Origin: Christensenella sp.
Lineage (GTDB): Bacteria; Bacillota; Clostridia; Christensenellales; Maliibacteriaceae
Length of the DNA: 22,771 bases
Assembly (NCBI GenBank): GCA_019420085.1
Contig: JAHZHV010000254.1
Coordinates: 23,366-46,136, forward strand
Direction of reading: 5' to 3'
Under the pieces are notes generated by a model. That model ran no database searches. It saw nothing but the letters and a program-made list of their open reading frames with translations, and had not been told where the DNA came from. Made by a program: the position numbers and the translations under genes. Every line of letters starts with the position of its first letter. The stretch's first letter is position 1. Below are positions 13,520 to 21,642 of the stretch, one piece after another.

Positions 13520-16216
13520 ATGAATCGTGATACAGAGTATATCCGCAATTTACCGGTAGTCAGCGTATCCTTTCCGGAAATGGCGGCAAAAAAGGCAGAT
13601 GAGGTTGCGTGGGATGTGCGGCGGGCATGTCCATGGGCAAGTGTGGAGACGTTTTTTGATGAAAATGCCTGTGTATTGGTTTTGATTATCTGTGCAACGA
13701 CGTTTTCGGATAAATCCTGTGCAGCGGCGGTTAAGGATGCCATGCAGCGGCTGATCCCCATTTTGCCTGTTGCCGTTGATGAATACGATAAACGCGCTGC
13801 ATCTGCGGCACTGGGCGGAATGGCGGTGCTTGACCGGAAGTCCTCCCGCTATGAGGCGGCATTGCAGGAATTTTTTGCAAGTGCTGTGGTCAATGAAAAA
13901 CTGGTGCGGGCGGTTGTGGCGGCACAGACCCGACAGAATTCGGCGTCTGCCACAATTGCGGATCTGTACCTGATGGGGCTTGGCGCGCTGGAAGGAATCG
14001 GCGGTCCGCGCGATTGTAAGCGCGGCTGCGATATGATTATGGCATCGACATTGGCAGGCTTGCTGGATGCAAAAAAACAGCTTGCGTTTATGTACCGCTT
14101 CGGCAAGGGTGTGCCGCGTGATGCGCGCAGTGCGGCCAAATGGACCACGGAGGCGCTGTCTCAGGCCCAGCGTGCGTTTGATGCTGCGCCGTCGCATCAA
14201 AGCGCCATGGAGCTTGCCGGTGTGTACAGTTTCCTTGCCTCGACGCAGGAGGAGGCCGGACAGATTGAACAGGCGCGTCAGTGCTATGAGAAGTTGTGCG
14301 ATCTTTGGAAGGATCGGGATGCGGGTCTGCTGGCTGCTGCATCGGCACAGATTGCGCGCCTTTGCCATATTGATGGGAAACAGGTGCGTCAGAGTATTGC
14401 CCGCGCAGTGGAGGATGCGCTTGCTTTTGAAAAACAGGGCGGCAGCGCGCAGAATCGCCAGACACTGGAGACAATGTGTCGGGACATTGTAGCACTGTAT
14501 GAGGCGGATGACGATCTTGAGGCAGCGCAGCCTTATGCACAGCATTTGGATGAATTGAATCCGCAGCAGGAAAATCTTTATCAGCTGCGTGTTCGCTTTT
14601 TGAAAAAGGATACTGCGTGCGGTGATGAAGCGCTTGAACGTGGAGATAAACAGGCAGCACAGCAATTCTATTTGCGAGCCGTTGACATTTGTGATGCAGT
14701 GCTGGAAATGGGACGGCAAGTCGAATTTGATGATATGACTGCGTATTTTAAATGCGGGTTCCTTGCCGAACGCGCAGGAGATATGCACAGGGCATATGCG
14801 CTGTACCGGCATTACAGTGACGTTTATGATGCGCTGTATCGCAAACGCGAAGAAGAACGCCTTGCGGCAGAAGAAGCGGCACGCCTTGAAGCGGAACGTC
14901 TTGCGGCAGAGGAAGCGGCGCGCCTTGAAGCGGAGCGCCTTGCGGCAGAGGAAGCGGCGCGTCTTGAAGCGGAACGCCTTGCGGCAGAGGAACGTGCCCG
15001 CCTTGAAGCGGCTCGCCTCGAAGCGGAAGAACAAGCACGTCTTCAAACAGAGAATCCTGTGGCGCAGGAGGAGGAAACTCCTATTGTGCAAGAAACAGCA
15101 CCGCAGGATGATGCTGCACAATCGGTGGGATTTGATGCGGCACGACAGACCGTCTTGGAATTTGCCGAAGATCAGCAGCAGGAACAAATATCTGTGACAG
15201 AGGATGCCGTGCAAACGGAGCAGGACGATATAGATATCCTCTTGGATGACACTTGGACGGATGAACCGCAAAACGATGCTGATTTGCCGGCGGATGTGCA
15301 GATGGACGCAGATGAAAAGCCGTCTGATGCTGTGCAGGAGCCGGCGCGAAAACATGGTTTTGCGCGTATGTTCAGTGGATTGAAACGCAATTTTGCCGCG
15401 ATCATTGCACGGGAGGATGTGCGGAACGCGGAAAATGATGTTGACGCTGCGCTTTCGGCGGAGGATATGGATCCATATCCATATAGCTATGATGTAGCGG
15501 ATGAACAGGAAACCGATGTACTGGATGCACAAGATGTACAGGTGCACATCCACGCGGATGACAGTGAATCGGTTTATCAGCAGATACCGCATACGGATGC
15601 GGATACGGATGCGGATATGGATGCGGATGCGGATGCCGCGCCGGAGGCTGAGGATCCGATGCCTTCGGATTCGCGGCCGGAACAACAGGATATGGGAACG
15701 CAGGCGTATTCTCAACAGCCGCAGCAAGCGGACGAAAAGAATCAGGCGCCTTCTGCACAGGCGCTTTTGACTGCGTCTAAAACGGCGTCCAATTATGCGA
15801 AAATGGCTGCGGCGCTGGAAGCGGGCGAGAATCTGGAACGCGCCATGGGGTGGTGCGTTGAAGCGCTGAAAATCCGCCGTGATGTATATCGCGCATCCGG
15901 CAGCGGGGTAGCGCGTGCGGCACTGGGCGAAAGCGTACTGATGCTTGCACGCCTGAATGAAAAAACCGGCAATCAGACAGAGGCGGCCGCCAATTATGAA
16001 GATGTGGTAAAACTGCTTGCGCCGCTTGCGGCGAATAACGAGATTCTATCCGATGCGGTTGCAGACTCTTACCAGGGGTACGGTCGCTGCAGTGCAAATG
16101 CGGATGCAATGCGCGCGGCAATCCGGCTGTGGGAGGAATTGGACGCACAGCGTACAGACGGTGCGTACCGGGAAAAAATTGCGCAGGCGCAAAGCGCCTT
16201 GGCGCAGCTGCAGTAA
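13520..16216 (+). CDS. Large scaffold protein: degenerate TIR-like domain, Sel1/TPR repeats, charged helix, acidic linker
   Basis: An 898-residue protein of unknown function. Residues 12-135 resemble a reduced TIR-type fold: ENACVLVLIICATTFSDKSC, then AAVKDAMQRLIPILPVAVDE, ending in YEAALQEFF; the catalytic Glu position of active TIR enzymes seems to be Ala. Residues 145-215 hold a Sel1-type repeat (KKQLAFMYRFGKGVPRDARSAAKW). TPR-like helices follow to about 440. Residues 447-511 are five 13-residue units of Ala/Glu/Arg/Leu, probably a long charged helix. Residues 512-745 are acidic and low-complexity, with one basic island (RKHGFARMFSGLKRN). Residues 750-898 return to TPR-like helices. No signal peptide or membrane segment. 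AAGAGGG lies 6 bases before the ATG. Divergent from the winged-helix membrane protein, and followed by a strong terminator. Confidence 0.8.
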   Translation: MNRDTEYIRNLPVVSVSFPEMAAKKADEVAWDVRRACPWASVETFFDENACVLVLIICATTFSDKSCAAAVKDAMQRLIPILPVAVDEYDKRAASAALGGMAVLDRKSSRYEAALQEFFASAVVNEKLVRAVVAAQTRQNSASATIADLYLMGLGALEGIGGPRDCKRGCDMIMASTLAGLLDAKKQLAFMYRFGKGVPRDARSAAKWTTEALSQAQRAFDAAPSHQSAMELAGVYSFLASTQEEAGQIEQARQCYEKLCDLWKDRDAGLLAAASAQIARLCHIDGKQVRQSIARAVEDALAFEKQGGSAQNRQTLETMCRDIVALYEADDDLEAAQPYAQHLDELNPQQENLYQLRVRFLKKDTACGDEALERGDKQAAQQFYLRAVDICDAVLEMGRQVEFDDMTAYFKCGFLAERAGDMHRAYALYRHYSDVYDALYRKREEERLAAEEAARLEAERLAAEEAARLEAERLAAEEAARLEAERLAAEERARLEAARLEAEEQARLQTENPVAQEEETPIVQETAPQDDAAQSVGFDAARQTVLEFAEDQQQEQISVTEDAVQTEQDDIDILLDDTWTDEPQNDADLPADVQMDADEKPSDAVQEPARKHGFARMFSGLKRNFAAIIAREDVRNAENDVDAALSAEDMDPYPYSYDVADEQETDVLDAQDVQVHIHADDSESVYQQIPHTDADTDADMDADADAAPEAEDPMPSDSRPEQQDMGTQAYSQQPQQADEKNQAPSAQALLTASKTASNYAKMAAALEAGENLERAMGWCVEALKIRRDVYRASGSGVARAALGESVLMLARLNEKTGNQTEAAANYEDVVKLLAPLAANNEILSDAVADSYQGYGRCSANADAMRAAIRLWEELDAQRTDGAYREKIAQAQSALAQLQ
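14858..15052 (+). repeat. Five tandem 39-base units coding a 13-residue helical repeat
   Basis: The unit encodes RLAAEEAARLEAE; three copies are exact at protein level and the last two are degenerate (RLAAEERARLEAA, RLEAEEQARLQTE). The DNA copies differ mainly at third positions, so the array is not very recent. The protein is likely a continuous charged alpha helix. Confidence 0.9.
15592..15637 (+). repeat. GCGGAT hexamer-like run coding an Asp-Ala repeat
   Basis: Repeated GCGGAT/ACGGAT hexamers encode alternating Asp with Ala, Thr or Met (TDADTDADMDADADA). The tract is a candidate for slippage in 6-base, frame-keeping steps and lies in the acidic linker of the scaffold protein. Confidence 0.8.
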
Positions 16217-16227
16217 GACAAACAAGC

Positions 16228-16263
16228 AAAAAGGCGCAGGCGTGAAAGCCCTGCGCCTTTTTT
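16228..16263 (+). terminator. Rho-independent terminator after the TIR-like/TPR gene
   Basis: AAAAAGGCGCAGG (16228-16240) pairs perfectly with CCTGCGCCTTTTT (16250-16262) around a 9-base loop, ending in a T-run, 12 bases after the stop. Confidence 0.92.
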
Positions 16264-16349
16264 GTATGTGATACATGCAAAGCAATGTTGTTTTTTTGAT
16301 GGCGCATGATTGCAATTTAGTTTGAACCCAAAAGAATAATATGCAAAAA

Positions 16350-16422
16350 TGAATGAAAAAATAATCAGTAAAACGCTTGACAAAAGCGCGGAAACCGCGT
16401 ATAACTACTGCATAAATAACCA
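16350..16422 (+). promoter_or_regulatory. Promoter of the arg operon with candidate ArgR sites
   Basis: TTGACA (16377-16382), a 17-base spacer and TATAAC (16400-16405) form a near-consensus promoter. The spacer contains the dyad CGCGG/CCGCG (16387-16399). AT-rich elements loosely like ARG boxes flank it: TGAATGAAAAAATAATCA (16350-16367) and TGCATAAATAACCA (16409-16422), the latter differing from a TGMATAWWWATKCA pattern at two positions. The promoter is well supported; control by ArgR is inference. Confidence 0.7.
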
Positions 16423-16447
16423 AAAAGCGCAAGCGGGGGAGACAGAG

Positions 16448-17365
16448 ATGAAGAAGGTATTTATCGACGGACAAAGCGGCACCACGGGGCTCGGAATTTT
16501 CAAACGGCTGGAAAAGCGAAAGGATCTTTGCATGGTGACGCTGCCCGATGCGCTTCGAAAGGATCCCGCCAGCCGAAAGAAAATGCTCAATGAATGCGAT
16601 GCCGCAATTTTGTGCCTGCCGGACGATGCGGCGCGCGAGGCGGTTTCCATGGTGGAGAATCCCGATGTAATCATACTGGATGCGTCCACGGCGCACCGTA
16701 CGCAACCGGGTTGGGTATATGGCCTGCCGGAACTGGATGCGGCGCAGGAACAGGCAATCCGCCATGCCAAGCGCATTGCGGTTCCCGGATGTCATGCAAG
16801 CGGTTTTATTGCGCTGGTGCGTCCCCTGATAAAAAACGGATTTATTGCCGATACGGCGCGCCTGGTCTGCCATTCTCTGACCGGTTACAGCGGCGGCGGC
16901 AAGAAGATGATTGCGCAGTATGAAGTGCAGGCGCGTGACAGCCTGCTGGATGCGCCGAGGCAGTACGGCATTTCACAGCAGCATAAGCATTTAAAGGAAA
17001 TGACATATATCACGGGGCTTGCAACGCCGCCTGTATTTTGCCCGATTGTAGCGGATTTTTACAGCGGCATGGAAGTAACGGTCGCGTTGTTCGCCGAGGA
17101 TCTTGCACCTGGCATATCCATGGATATGGTGCGCGCGTTGTATGAAAAAACATACTGCACAGGGCGTGTTCGCTATTGCGGCGACGAGCAGGAGGAAGGC
17201 TTTTTAAGTGCAAACGCGCTGCATGCAAGCGACGAAATGCACATCGGTGTTTATGGGAACGCGGCGCGCATGCTGTTGGTGGCACGGTATGACAACCTTG
17301 GAAAAGGCGCCTCCGGCGCGGCGGTACAGTGCCTTGAACTGGCGCTTGGACTTGACGGCGAGTAA
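16448..17365 (+). CDS. argC: N-acetyl-gamma-glutamyl-phosphate reductase, short (type 2) form
   Basis: A 305-residue NADPH-dependent reductase making N-acetylglutamate semialdehyde, the third step to ornithine. KVFIDGQSGTTGLGIFKRL is the Rossmann nucleotide loop. ILCLPDDAAREAV and ILDASTAHR follow, and VPGCHASGF carries the catalytic Cys. SLTGYSGGGKKM and QHKHLKEM are conserved substrate-side segments. The length and the shape of the Cys motif fit the shorter ArgC type rather than the 345-residue form. CGGGGGA lies 7 bases before the ATG at 16448; the frame is open 33 codons further but crosses the promoter. First gene of argCJBD, 19 bases before argJ. Confidence 0.94.
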   Translation: MKKVFIDGQSGTTGLGIFKRLEKRKDLCMVTLPDALRKDPASRKKMLNECDAAILCLPDDAAREAVSMVENPDVIILDASTAHRTQPGWVYGLPELDAAQEQAIRHAKRIAVPGCHASGFIALVRPLIKNGFIADTARLVCHSLTGYSGGGKKMIAQYEVQARDSLLDAPRQYGISQQHKHLKEMTYITGLATPPVFCPIVADFYSGMEVTVALFAEDLAPGISMDMVRALYEKTYCTGRVRYCGDEQEEGFLSANALHASDEMHIGVYGNAARMLLVARYDNLGKGASGAAVQCLELALGLDGE

Positions 17366-17384
17366 GCAGAAAGGAAAAAACACG

Positions 17385-18608
17385 ATGCAGGTAATAGAAG
17401 GCGGCGTATGCGCCGCAAAGGGATTTTCGGCAAATGGAATTCATTGCGGGATGCGCCGCAACGTCAACAAGCGTGATCTTGCATTGATTGTAAGCGATAC
17501 GCCGGCTTCGGCTGCGGCGGTGTATACCACAAGCGCCGTCAAGGGCGCACCGCTTTCGGTGACGCGCCGTCATTTGAAAAACGGTGTGGCACGCGCCGTG
17601 ATCTGCAACAGCGGCAATGCCAATACCTGCAATGCGAATGGGATTGAGGCTGCAGAGGAAGTCTGTCAGGCCGTGGCGCAGAAACTTGCAATTGATCCGG
17701 ATGATGTGATCGTAGCTTCGACTGGCGTCATCGGCAAGACGTTTGATACGACGCCCATTTTGAACGGACTGGACGCATTGGCGCAGGGGCTTTCACCGCA
17801 AAACGGTGATGCGGCGGCAGAGGCAATTTTGACCACGGATCTTGCGGTCAAGCAGATTGCCGTGCAGTTTGAACTGGACGGCAGAATTTGTACCGTTGGC
17901 GGTATTGCCAAGGGCTCCGGGATGGTACATCCGAACATGGCCACGATTCTGGTGTTTATTACAAGCGATGTGGCGATTACGCCGCAGATGCTGCAGCGTG
18001 CGCTGTCGCATGATGTGCGTTATACGTTCAACATGACGAGCGTCGATGGGGATACCTCCACCAATGATATGGTTGCCGTCATGGCCAACGGCGCGGCGGG
18101 GAATGCTGTGATCGATTGTGACGGCGAAGCATTTTCCAAATTCATGGAGGCGCTCAATACAGTCAACGTTGCACTTTGCCGGATGATTGCGGGCGATGGT
18201 GAGGGCGCGACAAAGATGCTTGAGTGCGTGGTATCCGGTGCGCTGAGCGAGGCGGATGCACAGCGGGCGGCAAAGTCGATTGTCTGTTCCTCGCTTGTCA
18301 AGACAGCCATGTTCGGCGAAGACGCCAACTGGGGGCGCGTACTTTGCGTGCTTGGATACTGCGGCGTTACGCTGGATGTCAATAAGATCGATCTTTGCTT
18401 CCGCTCCGCTGCAGGGCAGGTAATGCTTTGCCGTGACGGTGCGGCGCTGGATTTTGATGAGGATCTGGCACTTTCCATTTTGAAGGAAAAGGAAATTGAG
18501 ATTCTGGTGGATCTAAAGATGGGGCTTTCCAGTGCGACGGCATGGGGCTGCGATCTGTCTTACGATTACGTACGCATCAGCGGCGGCTACAGAAAACTGC
18601 CGCACTAA
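17385..18608 (+). CDS. argJ: Glutamate N-acetyltransferase / amino-acid acetyltransferase
   Basis: A 407-residue ArgJ, which moves the acetyl group from N-acetylornithine to glutamate and may also make N-acetylglutamate from acetyl-CoA. The precursor cuts itself before a Thr in KGSGMVHPNMAT; here this is Thr187, so chains of about 186 and 221 residues are expected. Other family segments are AAVYTTSAVKGAP, ICNSGNANTCNAN, ASTGVIGK, NMTSVDGDTSTND, AGDGEGATKMLE, and the C-terminal TAWGCDLSYDYVRISGGYR. AGAAAGGA lies 10 bases before the ATG; the frame further upstream lies inside argC. Whether it is mono- or bifunctional cannot be read from the sequence. Confidence 0.96.
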   Translation: MQVIEGGVCAAKGFSANGIHCGMRRNVNKRDLALIVSDTPASAAAVYTTSAVKGAPLSVTRRHLKNGVARAVICNSGNANTCNANGIEAAEEVCQAVAQKLAIDPDDVIVASTGVIGKTFDTTPILNGLDALAQGLSPQNGDAAAEAILTTDLAVKQIAVQFELDGRICTVGGIAKGSGMVHPNMATILVFITSDVAITPQMLQRALSHDVRYTFNMTSVDGDTSTNDMVAVMANGAAGNAVIDCDGEAFSKFMEALNTVNVALCRMIAGDGEGATKMLECVVSGALSEADAQRAAKSIVCSSLVKTAMFGEDANWGRVLCVLGYCGVTLDVNKIDLCFRSAAGQVMLCRDGAALDFDEDLALSILKEKEIEILVDLKMGLSSATAWGCDLSYDYVRISGGYRKLPH

Positions 18609-18647
18609 ATGATAAATCTGATTTAAAATCAAGAAGGAGAACATGCC

Positions 18648-19505
18648 ATGAATCTTGACAATGCACAGCGCGCATCCGTTCTGGTAGAAGCGCTTCCTTA
18701 TATTCGGGAGTACACCGGCCGCATTGTTGTGGTAAAATACGGTGGGAACGCCATGATTGATGAGGCACTGCAGGAAGCGGTGATGGGCGACCTTGTACTT
18801 CTTTCGCTGGTCGGCGTCAAAGTGGTCCTTGTGCACGGCGGCGGTCCGGAAATCAGCCAGATGCTCAAACGCGTGAACAAGGAAAGCGTCTTTTGCAACG
18901 GCCTGCGCGTGACCGATGCAGATACGATGCAGATTGTGCAGATGGTGCTTGCCGGAAAGATCAATAAAAATCTTGTCAACATGCTGCAAAACAAGGGCGG
19001 CCGCGCGATTGGGCTTTGCGGTACGGACGGTCATCTGATTGAAGCGGCGATGCTGGATGAAGCTCTCGGCTATGTGGGGGATATTCAAAAGATTAATATT
19101 GAACCTGTAACGGATCTGCTGGAGAAAGGATATATCCCCGTCGTATCTTCCATCGGCTGCGATGATCAGGGCAATACCTACAACATCAACGCGGATACTG
19201 CTGCGGCGGCACTGGCGGCACAGCTGCAGGCGGAGTGCCTGATTACAATGACAGATATTGCGGGTATTCTGCGCGATAAGGATGATCCTTCCACGCTTTT
19301 GAAGAAGATTACTACGGCACAGGCGCCTGCGCTGATGGAGGAAGGCATCATCAGCGGCGGTATGATTCCCAAAATCCAGGGCTGTATTGAGGCGATTGAA
19401 CAGGGTGTGCAGAAGGTATTCGTCATCGATGGGCGCGTGCCGCATGCGATCCTGATCGAGACGCTGACGGATGAAGGTCTTGGAACCATGTTTGTAAAGG
19501 AGTAA
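18648..19505 (+). CDS. argB: N-acetylglutamate kinase (arginine-sensitive type)
   Basis: A 285-residue amino-acid kinase family protein that phosphorylates N-acetylglutamate. VVKYGGNAM and VLVHGGGPEISQML form the nucleotide and substrate loops. RVTDADTMQIV, INADTAAAALAAQL, LITMTDIAGI and ISGGMIPKIQGC follow in the normal order. About 25 residues precede the first strand (RASVLVEALPYIREYTGR); an N-terminal helix of this kind is typical of arginine-inhibited, hexameric kinases, so feedback control is likely. AAGGAGA precedes the ATG closely. It is 39 bases after argJ and 4 bases before argD. Confidence 0.96.
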   Translation: MNLDNAQRASVLVEALPYIREYTGRIVVVKYGGNAMIDEALQEAVMGDLVLLSLVGVKVVLVHGGGPEISQMLKRVNKESVFCNGLRVTDADTMQIVQMVLAGKINKNLVNMLQNKGGRAIGLCGTDGHLIEAAMLDEALGYVGDIQKINIEPVTDLLEKGYIPVVSSIGCDDQGNTYNINADTAAAALAAQLQAECLITMTDIAGILRDKDDPSTLLKKITTAQAPALMEEGIISGGMIPKIQGCIEAIEQGVQKVFVIDGRVPHAILIETLTDEGLGTMFVKE

Positions 19506-19509
19506 AGCG

Positions 19510-20676
19510 ATGCAGGATGTAAAACAAATTGATCGGCAGTACGTGGCGAACACGTATGCGCGGTTCCCTGTGCAGATCGTTTCCGGAAAAGGAGACTTGC
19601 TTTTCGATGAGACAGGCAAGCGCTATATTGATCTTGGAAGCGGGATTGCCGTCAATATTTTCGGTACGGCAGACGAGTCCTGGAAGCGCGCGGTGATTGC
19701 GCAGCTTGACAGTTTTCAGCACGTATCCAATCTTTACTACAGTGCGCCGTGCGCAAAGCTTGCGCAGATGCTGTGTACGCGTACAGGCATGAAAAAGGTG
19801 TTCTTTGCCAATTCCGGTGCGGAAGCCAACGAATGTGCAATTAAGGTTGCGCGCAAGTATGCTGAAGATCACGGACGCACGGGCGCACCGATTGTAACGC
19901 TGAAAAACAGTTTCCATGGCCGGACGCTGGCAGCGTTGGCTGCAACCGGTCAGGATGTCTATCATCAGCATTTCCTGCCGCTGATGCAGGGTTTCCTGCA
20001 TACGCCTGCGGATGATGTGCAGGCGCTGGAAAATATGGTGCGGGAAAACGGCTGCGGCGCGATTTTGATGGAAATGGTACAGGGCGAAGGCGGCGTGAAT
20101 GTACTGGACGCCGAATTTGTACAGGCCGCGGCGCGCCTTACGGCGGAGCTTGACATGCTGCTGATGGTCGACGAAGTGCAAACCGGAAACGGACGCACGG
20201 GCAAACTGTATGCCTATGAGCATTTCAATATCCAGCCTGACGTTGTTACGACGGCAAAGGGGCTTGGCGGTGGATTGCCGATTGGAGCCTGCCTGATCGG
20301 AGAAAAAGCACAGGATACATTGGGTGCAGGCGATCATGGATCAACCTTTGGCGGCAATCCCGTTGCATGCGCTGGTGCGATTGATATTTTAAGCCGCATT
20401 GACGATGCGCTTCTTGCACAGGTAACGGAAAAGTCGGACTATGTCAAGACGCAACTCAACGGTGCAAAAGGTGTGCAAAGTGTGACGGGCCTTGGATTGA
20501 TGCTGGGCATCAAGTGCGAAGGAGACGCTTCGCAGGTGCTTTCCTACATGCGTGAACATGGCGTGCTTGCACTTAAGGCCAAGGATAAAATCCGGCTTTT
20601 GCCGCCGCTGAACATTACATGGGATCATCTGAAGGAAGCGGTGGAAGTGCTGCGCGCGGGGTGTGCGGCATTGTGA
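19510..20676 (+). CDS. argD: Acetylornithine aminotransferase
   Basis: A 388-residue class III PLP aminotransferase, converting N-acetylglutamate semialdehyde to N-acetylornithine with glutamate as donor. LGSGIAVNIFG opens the fold, FFANSGAEANECAIKVARKY binds the cofactor phosphate, NSFHGRTLA and EMVQGEGG follow, and MVDEVQTGNGRTG holds the cofactor Asp. TTAKGLGGGLPIGA carries the Schiff-base Lys250, and STFGGNPVAC follows. The ribosome binding site AAAGGAG overlaps the end of argB, four bases separate the genes, and the start is unambiguous. A terminator after it closes the operon; argF, argG and argH are not in the window. Confidence 0.95.
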   Translation: MQDVKQIDRQYVANTYARFPVQIVSGKGDLLFDETGKRYIDLGSGIAVNIFGTADESWKRAVIAQLDSFQHVSNLYYSAPCAKLAQMLCTRTGMKKVFFANSGAEANECAIKVARKYAEDHGRTGAPIVTLKNSFHGRTLAALAATGQDVYHQHFLPLMQGFLHTPADDVQALENMVRENGCGAILMEMVQGEGGVNVLDAEFVQAAARLTAELDMLLMVDEVQTGNGRTGKLYAYEHFNIQPDVVTTAKGLGGGLPIGACLIGEKAQDTLGAGDHGSTFGGNPVACAGAIDILSRIDDALLAQVTEKSDYVKTQLNGAKGVQSVTGLGLMLGIKCEGDASQVLSYMREHGVLALKAKDKIRLLPPLNITWDHLKEAVEVLRAGCAAL

Positions 20677-20700
20677 AACAGTGCGTTTATATGGTAGAAT
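20671..20700 (+). promoter_or_regulatory. Candidate promoter for the HAD gene, upstream of the argD terminator
   Basis: TTGTGA (20671-20676), 18 bases, then TAGAAT (20695-20700), preceded by TGG as in an extended -10. Transcripts would start about base 20707, at the end of the left terminator arm, so they could escape that hairpin. Confidence 0.35.
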
Positions 20701-20743
20701 AAAGCCGACGAAGAAAGCTGATGCGCTCTTTGCCGGCTTTTTT
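20701..20743 (+). terminator. Terminator of the arg operon
   Basis: AAAGCCG (20701-20707) pairs with CGGCTTT (20734-20740), with an inner AAGA/TCTT pairing, followed by T residues to 20743. It is weaker than the others because of the internal loop. Confidence 0.75.
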
Positions 20744-20787
20744 ATGTAAACAAGCGTGTGATATGCAAAAAACAGGGAGGTATGACG

Positions 20788-21639
20788 ATGGGCATTTTTT
20801 CCGACGTTTTGTTGGTCAGTGATTACGACAATACGCTCACCGAGCCGGGCGGATTGCCGGGCATGGACGGCAAGATTACAAAGACGACCCGCATAGCGCC
20901 GGCAAATCTGGAGGCAATTGCAGCCTTTGTGCGGGAAGGTGGCTTGTTTACGATTGCAAGCGGCAGGACGCGTATTTATTATGAAAACGTCATCGGTCGT
21001 GCGATTGTGCCCAATGCACCGCTGGTGCTGGCAAACGGTGCGCATATCTATGACCCTGTAAAGCAGCAGGATGTATTGGTGCGTCCCATGGATGAAAACG
21101 CCATGCATCTGGCGCGGGACGTGATGCAGCGTTTCCGGCACGTTGCCATTGAAGCGCAGCGTACCGATGCCATGTGCATCGTGTATGCCCCCAAAGAAGA
21201 CCGGTCGTATTACGATCATATTCCGTATCATATCAAAGGTGATATCGATACGTTTGAAGGGCCGTGGATCAAAATGCATTTTTCCGGCGCGCATGAACAG
21301 ATTGTTGCGCTGATGGAATACTTGCAGGCACATTATCCGGCCTATGAGTATGCCATGTCTGTGCCGACGGTTTGTGAGATGCAGGTGCGCGGTGTGACAA
21401 AGGGCGATGCTTCAAGATGGCTTGCGCGGCAGCTTGGAAGGAAGATACTGGTCTGCGTCGGTGATGCGCCCAACGATGTACCGATGCTGGAAGAGGCAGA
21501 TTATGCTTTCGTGCCGGAGAACGGATTTGAGAGTGTGCGCCAGATGGGGTTCCTCGATGCTGCGCCATCCCGCAAGGGCGCCGTTGCGGATGTCATACGG
21601 CAGATGCGCGCAATTTTGCAGCGGAAAGGGCAGGCATAA
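20788..21639 (+). CDS. HAD-superfamily hydrolase, Cof-like sugar-phosphatase type
   Basis: A 283-residue HAD phosphatase of the class II (Cof/SPP-like) group, probably acting on phosphorylated sugars or other small metabolites in the cytoplasm. Motif I is SDYDNTLT, with both nucleophile-region Asp present and Asn where Gly is commonest. Motif II is TIASGRT. A cap domain spans about residues 85-190. Motif III Lys is in VTKGDASRWL and motif IV is VGDAPNDVPML. The ATG at 20788 is chosen over 20782 because GGGAGG (20775-20780) is then 7 bases away instead of 1. The next gene starts 3 bases after its stop, so the two are co-transcribed. The substrate is unknown. Confidence 0.88.
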   Translation: MGIFSDVLLVSDYDNTLTEPGGLPGMDGKITKTTRIAPANLEAIAAFVREGGLFTIASGRTRIYYENVIGRAIVPNAPLVLANGAHIYDPVKQQDVLVRPMDENAMHLARDVMQRFRHVAIEAQRTDAMCIVYAPKEDRSYYDHIPYHIKGDIDTFEGPWIKMHFSGAHEQIVALMEYLQAHYPAYEYAMSVPTVCEMQVRGVTKGDASRWLARQLGRKILVCVGDAPNDVPMLEEADYAFVPENGFESVRQMGFLDAAPSRKGAVADVIRQMRAILQRKGQA

Positions 21640-21642
21640 GCA

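Noticed and set aside
13550..15727. 725-codon open frame on the minus strand
   Set aside because: It is antisense to the TIR-like/Sel1/TPR gene, has no ribosome binding site, and encodes Arg/His/Ile-rich low-complexity text. The biased codons of the repeats on the other strand keep it open.
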